From Comamonadaceae bacterium (lineage in GTDB: Bacteria; Pseudomonadota; Gammaproteobacteria; Burkholderiales; Burkholderiaceae_C): 51,766 bases of DNA. This document shows, piece after piece, positions 8,443-18,879 of the stretch. The stretch lies in contig CANBWY010000006.1 in NCBI GenBank assembly GCA_947373245.1, forward strand, positions 1 to 51,766, given 5' to 3'. A program made the position numbers and the translations under genes. Every line of letters begins with the position of its first letter. Positions within the stretch are counted from its first letter, which is position 1. A model generated the notes under the pieces. It was not told where the DNA came from. It saw only the letters and a list, made by a program, of their open reading frames with translations, and did no database searches.

Positions 8443-9513
8443 ATGACATCGACCCACCCCCAACGTCCGGGCAAAGCCCCTTACCTGCGCATCGCCACCG
8501 AAGAGGCGTTTTGCCCCTCGGAGATGCTCGACATTTACCGCGGCATCTTGACGCAACCGCAGATCGACCCTGGCTTCAAAAGCCTGATGGGTTTTTACAT
8601 GAGCAGCCCCAGCGAGCGCGCCCAGCACATCATGCGTTGCTTGACTGACCTCGACCAAGTGCGCATCGGCCATATGGACGATGCGGGTATCGACATGCAA
8701 ATCATTGCACTCACCTCACCCGGCGTGCAGTGCATGGACACCGCCACCGCCGTTTCGTTTGCCAAATTTGCCAACGACGAATTGGCCGCCGGCGTGCGCC
8801 GTCACCCCACCCGTTTTGCCGGCATGATCGCCATCGCCCCCCAAGACCCCGCTGCGGCGGCACAAGAGATTGAACGTGGCGTGAACCATCTGGGCATGAA
8901 CTCGGTCATCATCAACTCGCACACCCACGGCGAGTATTTGTCTGACCCCAAGTTCTGGGAAATCTTTGAAGCCGCACAGGCCCACGACACGCCCATTTAC
9001 CTGCACCCCAACACGCCACCGGCAAACATGATTCAACCGTTTTTAGAATCGGGCTTAGATGGTGCGATTTATGGCTTTGGCGTAGAAACCGGTTTGCACG
9101 CCTTGAAGCTCATCACCTCCGGCGTGTTTGACCGTTTTCCCAAGCTGCAAGTGATCTTGGGCCACATGGGTGAAGCCTTGCCATTCTGGGCCTACCGCTT
9201 GGACTACATGCATGCCGCCACGGTGCGCTCGAACCGCTACGACAGCATCAAGCCCCTGCAACGCAAGCCCAGCGACTACCTGCGTGACAACTTCCACATC
9301 ACGTGCAGCGGCATGGCGTGGCCCAAAGCCATCGCCTTCACACAAGACGTGTTGGGCGAAGACCGCGTGCTGTACGCGATGGACTACCCCTACCAATACG
9401 CCATCGACGAAGTCCACGCACTCGACGGCATGGACATGAACCCCGCCGCCAAGAAAAAGTTTTACCAAACCAACGCCCAAACTTTGTTCAAAATTCCTGC
9501 GAGGACTGCATGA
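8443..9513 (+). CDS. amidohydrolase family protein (gamma-resorcylate / 2,3-dihydroxybenzoate decarboxylase-like)
   Basis: 'RIATEEAF...HMDDAGIDMQIIALTSPGVQ...PIYLHPNTPP...LQVILGHMGEALPFWAYRLD...MDYPYQ' ACMSD/LigW-type motifs. Confidence 0.85.
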   Translation: MTSTHPQRPGKAPYLRIATEEAFCPSEMLDIYRGILTQPQIDPGFKSLMGFYMSSPSERAQHIMRCLTDLDQVRIGHMDDAGIDMQIIALTSPGVQCMDTATAVSFAKFANDELAAGVRRHPTRFAGMIAIAPQDPAAAAQEIERGVNHLGMNSVIINSHTHGEYLSDPKFWEIFEAAQAHDTPIYLHPNTPPANMIQPFLESGLDGAIYGFGVETGLHALKLITSGVFDRFPKLQVILGHMGEALPFWAYRLDYMHAATVRSNRYDSIKPLQRKPSDYLRDNFHITCSGMAWPKAIAFTQDVLGEDRVLYAMDYPYQYAIDEVHALDGMDMNPAAKKKFYQTNAQTLFKIPARTA

Positions 9514-10472
9514 AACCCATTCAACGAATCGCACTGGCCTGCGCGGGGATGCTCTTTGCGCTGTCCACACTGGCGCAATCCAACAACACCCCCATCAAAA
9601 TCATCGTCCCGTTCACGCCCGGCACGGGCATGGACACCATTGCCCGCACCGTGCAAGCGCAGTTGGGAGAAAAGATGGGGCAAACCGTGGTGGTGCAAAA
9701 CATGGCGGGCGCCAGTGGCAACATTGGCGCTGACTTTGTGGCCAAGTCGGCACCGGACGGCAACACCATTCTGATGGGCGCGAACACCATGTTGATCGCC
9801 TCCCAGCTGTACAAAAGCGCTTCCTTCAACCCCGTCAAAGACTTCGCGCCGGTCTCCATGTCAGCCACCGGCACCTTGATGTTGGTGGCCAACCCAAAGA
9901 CGGGCATCAAATCGGTCAAAGACTTGGTGGCGCTGTCCATCGCCAAACCGGGCTTTGTGTCCTTTGGTTCGCCCGGCGTGGGCACGCCACATCACATGGC
10001 TATGGAACTGTTCAAGTTAGAGACCAAGGCTTTCATGCTGCATGTGCCCTACCGGGGCACAGCGGGCTACACGCAAGACTTGTTGGCGGGTGAGTTGATG
10101 GTGGGCTTTTTGCCTGTGCACATCGCACAAGGCTTTGTCAAAGCGGGCAAGCTCAACGCCTTGGCGGTGGGCAGCACCAAGCGCCACCCCGTGGCCGCAG
10201 ATGTACCCACGTTTCAAGAACTCGGCTACAAAGAAATTGATGTAGACCTGTGGTACGCCTTCTTCGTTCCTGCCAAAACACCCCCAGCCATCGTGAACAA
10301 ACTCAACGCGGCTTTCGTCAGCATCTTGCAGCAACCGCAGATCAAAGACATCTTGGGTAAAGCGGGCTTAGACGCGGGCGCTTCGACCCCTGAAGAGTTG
10401 GGGGCCATTGTTGCCAGAGACTACCCACGCTGGGGCCGCGTGATTCAACTCAAAGGCATCGTGGCCGAGTGA
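9510..10472 (+). CDS. Bug family (TctC-like) solute-binding protein
   Basis: ATGA overlap with the previous gene; 'IKIIVPFTPGTGMDTIARTVQAQLGEKMGQTVVVQNMAGASGNIGADFVAKSAPDGNTILMG'. Confidence 0.92.
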   Translation: MKPIQRIALACAGMLFALSTLAQSNNTPIKIIVPFTPGTGMDTIARTVQAQLGEKMGQTVVVQNMAGASGNIGADFVAKSAPDGNTILMGANTMLIASQLYKSASFNPVKDFAPVSMSATGTLMLVANPKTGIKSVKDLVALSIAKPGFVSFGSPGVGTPHHMAMELFKLETKAFMLHVPYRGTAGYTQDLLAGELMVGFLPVHIAQGFVKAGKLNALAVGSTKRHPVAADVPTFQELGYKEIDVDLWYAFFVPAKTPPAIVNKLNAAFVSILQQPQIKDILGKAGLDAGASTPEELGAIVARDYPRWGRVIQLKGIVAE

Positions 10473-10488
10473 GGCCAGCGAGTGGCCA

Positions 10489-12033
10489 TCAGGTCACGGG
10501 CGCGGGGTTGAACAACACCAAGGCGTTGTGCAGCTTCCAGTGCTCAGCCCAGGTTTTCTTGCGGCCACTGGCCACATCCAACATCAGCAAAAACATAGCC
10601 ATGCCGACTTCTTCAATGGTCTGAGTGCCATCGGCAATCGTGCCGGCATTCACGTCCATCAAGTCGTGCCAACGGCGCGCGAGGTCGCTGCGGGTCGCCA
10701 CTTTGATGACCGGCACCTCAGCCAAACCGTAAGGCGTGCCACGCCCCGTGGTGAACACGTGCAGATTCATGCCGGCGGCCAATTGCAAGGTGCCGCAAAT
10801 GAAATCGCTCGCCGGGGTGGCGGCATAAATCAGACCTTTTTGCTTGAGCTTTTCGCCCGGCGCCAATACCCCAGAAATGGGCGCTGAGCCCGACTTGACG
10901 ATGGAGCCCATGGCCTTTTCCACGATGTTGGACAAGCCACCTTTTTTATTGCCCGGTGTGGTGTTGGCACTGCGGTCCGCACGACCGCGGGCCAGGTAGG
11001 CGTCGTACCAGGCCATTTCGCGAATCATGGCTTGCGCCACTTCGGGGGTGGTGGCCCGCGAGGTCAATTGGTCAATGCCATCGCGCACCTCGGTGACTTC
11101 CGAAAACATCACACTCGCACCCGCACGCACCAACAAATCGGTGCAATAGCCGACGGCCGGGTTGGCGGTGACGCCCGAGAACGCATCACTGCCGCCACAC
11201 TGCACGCCCACCACCAACTCGCTGGCAGGCACGGTCTCGCGACGGCGCAGGTTCAAGCGCTGCAAATGTTGCGTGGCGGTTTTCATGATCGACGCCACCA
11301 TGGACATGAAGCCCACATGGGCCTCGTCTTGCAAGCACACCACATCGAGTGCCTCACCGCGCAAGTCGTTGATGGGAATGGCGCCGGGTGGCATGAGGCG
11401 CTCTGGCTGCAACTTCTCGCAACCCAAGCTGACCACCATCACCTCACCGCCAAAGTTGGGGTTGAGGCTGATGTTGCGCAGCGTGCGGATCGGAATTTCA
11501 GCGCCGTCGGCATCAATCGCCACGCCGCAGCCATAGGTGTGCTCTAGTCCCACCACGTCGTCCACATTCAGGAACTTGGGCAGCAACTCGGCCTTGATGC
11601 GTTCGACTGCAAACGCCACCACCCCCGACACACACTGCACGGTCGTGGTGATGGCCAAGATGTTGCGTGTGCCCACCGAACCATCAGCGTTGCGATAGCC
11701 CTCAAAGGTATAGCCCTCCAGCGGGGCCAAGCGCTCGGGTTTGTGCGTGGCCATCGGCAAGTCGTCCAAGCCGCGCGCCGAAGGCATTTGGAGCAAACGC
11801 TCGTTCACCCAGCTGCCCGAAGGAATGTCCTTCAAGGCATAGCCAATCGGAATGCCGTAGCGCAGCACCGCGCTACCGGCTGGCAAATCGACCAAGGCCA
11901 CTTTGTGACCTTGTGGCACCGCGTCGCGCAAAGTCAACCCATCGGGCAAGACCGTGCCTGCGGGCAGGCCCCCGTCGTTGGCCACGATGGCCACGTTGTC
12001 TTTGGGCTGCATACGGATGGTGAGTGGGGTCAT
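10489..12033 (-). CDS. garD: galactarate dehydratase (UxaA/GarD family)
   Basis: '[16 protein letters not shown]...[24 protein letters not shown]...HTYGCGVAI...[16 protein letters not shown]'; start at MTPLTIRM. Confidence 0.9.
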   Translation of the reverse strand: MTPLTIRMQPKDNVAIVANDGGLPAGTVLPDGLTLRDAVPQGHKVALVDLPAGSAVLRYGIPIGYALKDIPSGSWVNERLLQMPSARGLDDLPMATHKPERLAPLEGYTFEGYRNADGSVGTRNILAITTTVQCVSGVVAFAVERIKAELLPKFLNVDDVVGLEHTYGCGVAIDADGAEIPIRTLRNISLNPNFGGEVMVVSLGCEKLQPERLMPPGAIPINDLRGEALDVVCLQDEAHVGFMSMVASIMKTATQHLQRLNLRRRETVPASELVVGVQCGGSDAFSGVTANPAVGYCTDLLVRAGASVMFSEVTEVRDGIDQLTSRATTPEVAQAMIREMAWYDAYLARGRADRSANTTPGNKKGGLSNIVEKAMGSIVKSGSAPISGVLAPGEKLKQKGLIYAATPASDFICGTLQLAAGMNLHVFTTGRGTPYGLAEVPVIKVATRSDLARRWHDLMDVNAGTIADGTQTIEEVGMAMFLLMLDVASGRKKTWAEHWKLHNALVLFNPAPVT

Positions 12034-12082
12034 CTGTGTCTCCTGGTCAATTGGCTTCGTTTCAAAGCCTTTACAAACGCAA

Positions 12083-12096
12083 TGATAGCGGTACCA
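12083..12096. promoter_or_regulatory. Putative LacI-family operator TGATAGCGGTACCA (2 mismatches to TGGTAGCGCTACCA)
   Basis: Lies between divergent garD and lacI-type genes; resembles the perfect operator at 13227-13254. Confidence 0.55.
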
Positions 12097-12134
12097 TCCA
12101 CAAACGTGCAAGCGAGGCCAAGCCAGAGAAACTC

Positions 12135-13184
12135 ATGACCGACAAAGACACACCCAAACGATCACGCCGCAGCAGCGGTGCCATCACCTTGCGTGATGTG
12201 GCCATGCTGGCAGGCGTGGCCCCCATCACCGCGTCACGGGCCATCAACACGCCCAACCAAGTGTCCCCTGACGTGCTGCGCAAAGTGCAAGAGGCCGTGC
12301 AACGCACCGGCTATGTGCCCAACCGCATGGCAGGTGGCTTGGCATCTTCGCGCAGCCGCCTCATTGCAGCCGTGGTGCCCAGCACCGTGGTGTCGGTGTT
12401 CATGGAAACGATTGAGTCCTTGAACAGCACCTTGTTTGATGACGGCTACCAGCTGATGCTGGGCCAATCGGGCTACTCCGCTGAACGCGAAGAGCTGCTG
12501 CTCGAAGCCATCATTGGGCGCCGCCCGGATGGCATTTTTCTGACTGGCATCTTGCCCCCAGGCAAAGCCCGCACGCGCTTGCTGGCCTCAGGCATTCCGG
12601 TGGTCGAAACATGGGATTTAACCCCCACGCCCATTGACATGCTGATTGGCTTCTCTCACTCGGACATTGGCCGCGAAGTGGCCCAATTTTTGATGCGCAA
12701 AGGCTACAAAAAATTCGCCATCGTGCGCGCCGAAGACGAGCGCGCGGACCGCCGCACCTCGGCCTTCAGAGACGCCGTGGCTCAACACGGTTTACCCCCA
12801 GTTTTTGTGGTCAACGTCGGCGCCTCACGCTCGCTCAAAAGTGGGCGCGAAGCGCTGAACCGCATCTTGGCCGAAACATCAGGCATTGAAGCGGTTTTTT
12901 GCAGCTCCGACTTACTGGCTTTGGGCGTCATGACCGAAGCCCGAGCACGCGGACTGCGCGTGCCAGACGACATCGCCGTGGTGGGCTTTGGCGATGTGCC
13001 TTTCGTTGCAGACATGGTGCCCGCACTCACCACCGTGCGCATCAACGGTGAGCAAATTGGCACGCTGGCGGCCCGCAGCTTGATCGCCCGCGCCGAGGGT
13101 CGCCCGGTTGAGCCCGGCATCGTGGATGTGGGTTTCTCGATCATCGAGCGCGAGAGCACAAACCTAGCGAAAACCCTAGGTTAA
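12135..13184 (+). CDS. LacI family transcriptional regulator
   Basis: 'ITLRDVAMLAGVAPITASRAINTPNQVSPDVLRKVQEAVQRTGYVPNRMAGGLAS' LacI HTH plus periplasmic-binding-like domain. Confidence 0.94.
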   Translation: MTDKDTPKRSRRSSGAITLRDVAMLAGVAPITASRAINTPNQVSPDVLRKVQEAVQRTGYVPNRMAGGLASSRSRLIAAVVPSTVVSVFMETIESLNSTLFDDGYQLMLGQSGYSAEREELLLEAIIGRRPDGIFLTGILPPGKARTRLLASGIPVVETWDLTPTPIDMLIGFSHSDIGREVAQFLMRKGYKKFAIVRAEDERADRRTSAFRDAVAQHGLPPVFVVNVGASRSLKSGREALNRILAETSGIEAVFCSSDLLALGVMTEARARGLRVPDDIAVVGFGDVPFVADMVPALTTVRINGEQIGTLAARSLIARAEGRPVEPGIVDVGFSIIERESTNLAKTLG

Positions 13185-13189
13185 AAGCA

Positions 13190-13218
13190 TTGACTGCCTG
13201 TTTTGGCGTGGCTAACAT
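13190..13218 (+). promoter_or_regulatory. Sigma70-like promoter TTGACT-N17-TAACAT for the udh operon
   Basis: -35 at 13190-13195, 17-bp spacer, -10 at 13213-13218, directly upstream of the 28-bp palindrome. Confidence 0.55.
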
Positions 13219-13226
13219 TCACCCAC

Positions 13227-13254
13227 TTTAATTTGGTAGCGCTACCAAATTAAA
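13227..13254. promoter_or_regulatory. Perfect 28-bp palindromic operator TTTAATTTGGTAGCGCTACCAAATTAAA
   Basis: Direct reading: both 14-nt arms are exact reverse complements; LacI-type CG-centred core. Confidence 0.8.
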
Positions 13255-13290
13255 CCCAATCTCCATCCACCACCACCCAAAGTGACTCTT

Positions 13291-14103
13291 ATGGCAACCC
13301 CCTCAACCCACATGTACTCTCGCCTGCTTTTGACGGGTGCTGCCGGCGGCTTGGGCAGCGCGTTGCGCCCTCGCCTAAACGCACGTTGCGATGTGTTGCG
13401 TCTCAGCGATTTGGGCGATTTAGGCCAAGCCGCTGCAGGCGAAGAGGTCATGCCCGCCGCCTTGCAAGACCGCCCTGCTGTCTTCAAACTGCTCGAAGGC
13501 GTGGACGCCGTGGTGCACTTGGGCGGTATTTCCACCGAGCAACCGTTTGACGACATCGTGCAAGCCAACATCATTGGCGCCTACAACTTGTACGAAGCCG
13601 CGCGCACTCACGGCACGCGCCGCATTGTGTTTGCCAGCTCCAACCACGTGACGGGCTTTTACCGACAAGACGAAGTGATCGACGCCACCATGCCCGTGCG
13701 CCCCGACGGCTACTACGGTCTGAGCAAAGCCTTTGGCGAAAACCTGGCCCGCTTTTACTTTGACCGCTACGGCATTGAAACCGTGTGCTTGCGCATTGGC
13801 TCATCCTTCCCCGAACCCAAAGACCGCCGCATGCTGGCCACGTGGATGAGCTATGACGACTTGGAGCGTCTGGTCATCGCCAGCCTGAACTCCCCCGTGG
13901 TCGGCTACAGCGTGATTTATGGCATGTCCGACAACCACCATGTGTGGTGGGACAACACGCCTGCCAAACACATTGGCTACCGCCCACAAGACAGCTCCGA
14001 GCCCTTCCGCGCAGGCGTTGAGGCCAAGCAACTCACCCTCGATTTGAATGACCCCGCCGTGATTTACCAAGGCGGTGGTTTCGTCAAAGCCGGTCCTTTT
14101 TGA
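13291..14103 (+). CDS. udh: uronate dehydrogenase (NAD-dependent SDR)
   Basis: 'LLLTGAAGGLGSALRPRL...VVHLGGISTEQPFDDIVQANIIGAYNLYEAAR...IVFASSNHVTGFY...YGLSKAFGENLARFY'. ORF begins at 13282; ATG at 13291 (MATPSTHM...) is the likelier start. Confidence 0.88.
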   Translation: MATPSTHMYSRLLLTGAAGGLGSALRPRLNARCDVLRLSDLGDLGQAAAGEEVMPAALQDRPAVFKLLEGVDAVVHLGGISTEQPFDDIVQANIIGAYNLYEAARTHGTRRIVFASSNHVTGFYRQDEVIDATMPVRPDGYYGLSKAFGENLARFYFDRYGIETVCLRIGSSFPEPKDRRMLATWMSYDDLERLVIASLNSPVVGYSVIYGMSDNHHVWWDNTPAKHIGYRPQDSSEPFRAGVEAKQLTLDLNDPAVIYQGGGFVKAGPF

Positions 14104-14137
14104 ATTTCAAAATTTCTAACCACAACAGGAGACACCC

Positions 14138-15118
14138 ATGAACGCACGTTCGAATTTGCTCAAAACTTTGGTGGCCAGCGCAGCGGCCTCACTGTTTGCT
14201 TTTGCCGCACAGGCCACTGAATTTCGATCTTCTGACATCCACCCCGATGACTACCCCACCGTGCAAGCGGTACGCCACATGAGTGAGTTGTTGAACAAGT
14301 CAAGCAATGGCAAGAACAGCATCAAGGTGTTCTCCAAATCGGCCTTGGGCAACGAAAAAGACACGATTGAGCAAACCAAACTCGGTGCCATCGCCATGGC
14401 CCGTGTGAACGTCGCGCCCATGAACAACATTTGCGCCGCCACCATGGTGCCCACCATGCCCTTCTTGTTCCGCTCCACCGAGCACATGCGCAAAGTGTTG
14501 GACGGCCCGATTGGTGAAGAAATCTTGAAAGACTGCGAAGCCCAAGGCTTTATCGGCTTGGCGTTCTACGACTCGGGCGCACGTTCAATCTACACCGTGA
14601 AAAAACCCATCAAAACCTTGGCAGATGCCAAAGGCCTGAAGGTGCGTGTGCAGCAAAGTGATTTGTGGGTTTCCTTGTTAGAAGCCATGGGTGCCAACGC
14701 CACCCCCATGCCGTATGGCGAGGTGTACACCGCGCTGAAAACGGGTTTGGTCGATGCGGCTGAAAACAACTACCCCTCGTATGAGAGCTCACGCCACTTT
14801 GAAGTAGCCAAATACTTCAACAAGACCGAACACTCGATGGCGCCCGAAATTTTGCTGTTCTCCAAAAAGGTGTGGGACACCCTCTCTGTCGACGAGCAAA
14901 AGCAAATTCGTGCCGCGGCCAAAGAGTCGGTGGTGTACATGCGCAAGCTGTGGGATGAGCGTGAAACCAAGTCGCTCGCCATCGTCAAAGCCGGTGGTGC
15001 AGAGATTGTGGAAGTGGACAAAGCCCCTTTCCAAGCAGCCATGAAGCCCGTGTATGACAAGTTCTTGAAAGATCCCAAGCTGCAAGACATGGTCAAACGC
15101 ATCTACGCGGTCAAATAA
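14138..15118 (+). CDS. TRAP transporter substrate-binding protein, DctP type
   Basis: '[59 protein letters not shown]' DctP motifs. Confidence 0.93.
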   Translation: MNARSNLLKTLVASAAASLFAFAAQATEFRSSDIHPDDYPTVQAVRHMSELLNKSSNGKNSIKVFSKSALGNEKDTIEQTKLGAIAMARVNVAPMNNICAATMVPTMPFLFRSTEHMRKVLDGPIGEEILKDCEAQGFIGLAFYDSGARSIYTVKKPIKTLADAKGLKVRVQQSDLWVSLLEAMGANATPMPYGEVYTALKTGLVDAAENNYPSYESSRHFEVAKYFNKTEHSMAPEILLFSKKVWDTLSVDEQKQIRAAAKESVVYMRKLWDERETKSLAIVKAGGAEIVEVDKAPFQAAMKPVYDKFLKDPKLQDMVKRIYAVK

Positions 15119-15126
15119 AACACACC

Positions 15127-15615
15127 ATGTACACACGCTTTTGTGCCGCCCTCGCGCGGCTTTGTTTGCAAGTCGGCGTCGCGGGCCTCGTGCTGCTGAT
15201 TGCCGCGGTGCTCTACCAAGTCATTGGTCGCTATGTGTTCAACGACACGCCCACTTGGGCGGAAAGTGGCGCCGTGTTGCTCGTGCTCTACGTCACCATG
15301 CTGGGCATGGCCGTGGGCGTGCGCGATGCGGGGCACATTGGCTTGGAGTCTTTGCTGGTGCTCGTGCCCGAGGCCGTGCGCCTGAAGATGGAGCTGCTGA
15401 TTCACGCGCTGGTTTTGGTCTTTGGCGTGGTCATGGCCTACAACTGCGCCTTGCTGGCACAAAGCGTGTGGGATTACAAAATTCCAACCCTCGGTTTGTC
15501 CGAGGCCTTCAAGTACGCCCCCCCTGCCTTTGCAGGGGTGTTGGTTGCATTGTTTTCGATTGAACACATCATCGCCTTGCTGCGCGGTGAAGAGGTGGAG
15601 CCCGCATGGCACTGA
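15127..15615 (+). CDS. TRAP transporter small permease (DctQ type)
   Basis: Small hydrophobic protein; 'QVIGRYVFNDTPTWAESGAVLLVLYVTMLGMAVGVRDAGHIGLE'. Confidence 0.92.
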   Translation: MYTRFCAALARLCLQVGVAGLVLLIAAVLYQVIGRYVFNDTPTWAESGAVLLVLYVTMLGMAVGVRDAGHIGLESLLVLVPEAVRLKMELLIHALVLVFGVVMAYNCALLAQSVWDYKIPTLGLSEAFKYAPPAFAGVLVALFSIEHIIALLRGEEVEPAWH

Positions 15616-16889
15616 TGATTCTGTGCGTGAGCTTCACGCTGTTGCTGCTGCTGGGCGTGCCCGTGGCTTTCTCCATTGGCCTGTCGTCTTTGGCCACCTT
15701 GTTGTATGAGGGCTTACCGTTGGCGGTGGGTTTTCAACAAATGATTTCGGGCATGAACCCGTTCTCGTTCCTCGCCATTCCTTTCTTCATCTTCGCGGGT
15801 GAAATCATGATGTACGGCGGCATCGCCGACAAGATCGTGGATTTGGCCAAGTCCCTCGCGGGCCATGTGCGCGGTGGTTTGGGCATGAGCAACGTGCTGG
15901 CATGTACCTTGTTTGGCGGCGTGTCCGGCTCTCCGGTGGCCGACGTGTCGGCCATGGGCGCCGTGCTGATTCCGCAAATGAAAAAAGCCGGCTACGACGC
16001 CGACTACGCCGTCAACGTCACCACCCATGCGTCTTTGGTGGGGGCTTTGATGCCCACGAGCCACAACCTCATCATCTTCACGCTGGCCGCCAGCGGCAAG
16101 GTGAGCATTGCGGCGCTGATTTTGGCGGGCATCGTGCCCGCGATTGTGTTGACCATTTGCAACTTGGTTGCAGCCTATGGCGTGGCCGTGAAACGCGGTT
16201 ACCCCGCAGGCACCTTCCCCGGCTGGGCCGTGGTGGGGCATTCGTTCTTGCAATCGTTGCCCGGTTTGCTGGTGGTGGTCATCATCATTGTGGGCATTTT
16301 GTCTGGGGCATTCACAGCCACAGAGTCGGCCTCGGTCGCCGTGGTGTGGGCCTTGTTCCTTGCCACGCTGGTGTACAAAAAGCTCACCCGTGAACAGTTC
16401 TTGAAAGCAGCCGCCAAAGCGGTGAAAAGCACAGGTGCGGTGCTGCTGCTGATTGGCATCAGCTCCATGTTTGGCTACTTGATTGGTTTGTACGGCGTGG
16501 CCGAACTCACGGGCAATATGCTGTCCAGTGTGAGCGACAAGCCCTGGGTCATCTTCTTGTGGGTCAACATCATCTTGTTTGTGTTGGGCACCTTCCTCGA
16601 CATGGCTGCGACGATTTTGATTTGCACGCCCATCTTCTTGCCCATCTGCCAGCAAATGGGCATGAGCACCGAGCAGTTCGGCATCGTCATGCTCATCAAC
16701 TGCGCCTTAGGCCTCAACACCCCGCCCGTGGGCACCACCCAATTTGTGGGCTGCACCATCGGGGAAGTGTCCGTGGGTACCGTGATGAAAACCATTTGGC
16801 CGTTCTACGGCGGCTTGGTGGCGGCGCTGATGTTGGTCACCTACGTGCCCTCGTTCTCCATGTGGCTGCCTAACTTGATTTTGAAATAA
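15606..16889 (+). CDS. TRAP transporter large permease (DctM type)
   Basis: 'PFFIFAGEIMMYGGIADKIVDLAKSLAGHVRGGLGMSNVLACTLFGGVSGSPVADVSAMG...GLNTPPVGTTQFV'. Confidence 0.95.
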   Translation: MALMILCVSFTLLLLLGVPVAFSIGLSSLATLLYEGLPLAVGFQQMISGMNPFSFLAIPFFIFAGEIMMYGGIADKIVDLAKSLAGHVRGGLGMSNVLACTLFGGVSGSPVADVSAMGAVLIPQMKKAGYDADYAVNVTTHASLVGALMPTSHNLIIFTLAASGKVSIAALILAGIVPAIVLTICNLVAAYGVAVKRGYPAGTFPGWAVVGHSFLQSLPGLLVVVIIIVGILSGAFTATESASVAVVWALFLATLVYKKLTREQFLKAAAKAVKSTGAVLLLIGISSMFGYLIGLYGVAELTGNMLSSVSDKPWVIFLWVNIILFVLGTFLDMAATILICTPIFLPICQQMGMSTEQFGIVMLINCALGLNTPPVGTTQFVGCTIGEVSVGTVMKTIWPFYGGLVAALMLVTYVPSFSMWLPNLILK

Positions 16890-16893
16890 CACC

Positions 16894-17871
16894 ATGACCA
16901 CCGGACCTGCCATCGCCTTCGAGCCCCACGCCCGTTACCCCGACCCACGCGTCGAGGTGTTGGATGAGCGCTTTTTAAAACTGCGCTTGTTCAGTGCCAG
17001 CGTGGAGCAATTGGCCACGGGCTTGCGCTGGGCAGAAGGCCCGGTGTGGTTTGGCGATGGCCGCTACTTGCTGGTGTCTGATATTCCAAACAACCGCATC
17101 TTGCGTTGGGACGATGCCAGCGGACACGTGAGTGAATTTCGCAGCCCGTCCCACAACGCCAATGGTTTGGCGCGTGACACCCAAGGCCGTTTGCTCACCT
17201 GTGAGCACCAAACACGTCGCATCACCCGCACCGAATACAACGGAACCATCACCGTGTTGGCCGATGCGTTGGATGGCAAACCTTTGAACTCCCCCAACGA
17301 CATCGTCTGCCAAAGCAACGGTGCGGTGTGGTTCACAGACCCGCCCTTTGGCATCTCTGGCGATTGGGAGGGTGATCCGGCAGTTGCTGAACTACCCCAT
17401 GCGCTGTACCGCATCAACCCCAGCAACGGCGCCTTGCAGCAGGTCTTGACCGATGTGCCAGGCCCCAACGGCTTGGCGTTTTCACCCGACGAATCGGTGC
17501 TCTACCTCGTCGCCAGCCGCGCACAACCGCATCGTCAAGTGTGGGCGTATGACGTGGACGCACAAGGCGGCTTATCCAACAAACGCTTGGTGATCGACGC
17601 ACAGGGCCCGGGCGCACTCGACGGCATTGCGGTAGACCGCGACGGCAACATTTGGTGCGGCTGGGGAAGCGATGGCTCACCCCATGCAAAGCCGGCAGAA
17701 CTTGACGGTGTGCGCGTGTTCGCGACAGACGGCACTGCCATTGGCCACATCCACTTGCCCGAGCGTTGTGCCAATCTGTGTTTTGGCGGCGCCAAGCACA
17801 ACCGCCTTTTCATGGCCAGCAGCCATTCGCTGTATGCCCTTTACACCAACACCCGTGGTGCGCTGGATTGA
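16894..17871 (+). CDS. SMP-30/gluconolactonase/LRE family protein (aldarolactonase candidate)
   Basis: 'LRWAEGPVWFGDGRYLLVSDIPNNRILRWDDASGHVSEFRSPSHNANGLARDTQGRLLTCEHQTRRITR'. Confidence 0.9.
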   Translation: MTTGPAIAFEPHARYPDPRVEVLDERFLKLRLFSASVEQLATGLRWAEGPVWFGDGRYLLVSDIPNNRILRWDDASGHVSEFRSPSHNANGLARDTQGRLLTCEHQTRRITRTEYNGTITVLADALDGKPLNSPNDIVCQSNGAVWFTDPPFGISGDWEGDPAVAELPHALYRINPSNGALQQVLTDVPGPNGLAFSPDESVLYLVASRAQPHRQVWAYDVDAQGGLSNKRLVIDAQGPGALDGIAVDRDGNIWCGWGSDGSPHAKPAELDGVRVFATDGTAIGHIHLPERCANLCFGGAKHNRLFMASSHSLYALYTNTRGALD

Positions 17872-17903
17872 TGCACACCTTTGAATTTATGCAGGAGCAA
17901 TGA

Positions 17904-18866
17904 ATGAAAAAACGTCACCTACTGATCGCCATGCTGACCAGCGTCTTGGCCATGGGCGCCGCCCATGCGTGGCCTGACAAACCTGTCACCTTGGTGGTGC
18001 CCTTCCCACCCGGGGGTGCCACCGACCTCATCGCACGCACCTTGGCACCCAAGTTGCAAGAAAAGCTGGGCGGCACTTTCATCACGGACAACAAGGGCGG
18101 TGCCACCGGCACCATTGGCGCAGGCTTTGTGGCACGCGCCCCTGCGGACGGTTACACCTTGCTGGTCTCCTCCTTGGGGCCATTCGTGATTGCGCCGCAC
18201 TTGCTCGCAAAAGTGTCCTACGACGCGCTGAAAGACTTCGACTACATCAGCATCGCCGTGCAAGCACCCAACGTCTTGGTGGTACCCGCCAGCTCGCCGC
18301 ACAAAAGCATGGCGAATGTGATTTCATTTTTGAAAGCCAATCCCGACAAGATGACCTTTGCCTCCTCTGGCAACGGCAGCAGTGACCACCTGACCGCCGA
18401 ACTGTTCTGGCTGCAAACCGGCACCACGGGTATTCATGTGCCCTACAAAGGCGGCGGCCCTGTGATGACCGATTTGCTGGGGTCGCAAGTGGATGCCTCA
18501 TTCATGAACATCAACACCGCGATGCCTCAAATTTTGGCTGGCAAACTGCGCGCCTTGTCCATCACCAGTGCCAAGCGCTCACCGCTGCTGCCCAGTGTGC
18601 CGTCGCTCGACGAGCTGGGCATCAAAGACGCCAATGTGTACTCGTGGCAAGCCGTTGCCGCACCACGCGGATTGCCTGCCGACATCAAAGCCAAACTGCA
18701 CGCCGCCATCGTGGCAGGCTTGAACGATCCGCAAGTCAAAACCAAGTTGTTAGATTTGGGCTTCGAAATCGTGGCGAACACGCCCGAGCAATTCACCGCT
18801 TACCAAGCGGCTGAGTTTGCGCGTTGGAAAAAACTGATCGACGCCCGCAATATCAAAGCCGATTAA
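17904..18866 (+). CDS. Bug family (TctC-like) solute-binding protein
   Basis: '[65 protein letters not shown]'. Confidence 0.93.
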   Translation: MKKRHLLIAMLTSVLAMGAAHAWPDKPVTLVVPFPPGGATDLIARTLAPKLQEKLGGTFITDNKGGATGTIGAGFVARAPADGYTLLVSSLGPFVIAPHLLAKVSYDALKDFDYISIAVQAPNVLVVPASSPHKSMANVISFLKANPDKMTFASSGNGSSDHLTAELFWLQTGTTGIHVPYKGGGPVMTDLLGSQVDASFMNINTAMPQILAGKLRALSITSAKRSPLLPSVPSLDELGIKDANVYSWQAVAAPRGLPADIKAKLHAAIVAGLNDPQVKTKLLDLGFEIVANTPEQFTAYQAAEFARWKKLIDARNIKAD

Positions 18867-18879
18867 TTCGAACTCCCCC

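Noticed and set aside
15714-16655. 313-aa minus-strand ORF
   Set aside because: Antisense shadow of the DctM-type permease; His/Gln-rich, no domain signature, typical of high-GC antisense frames.
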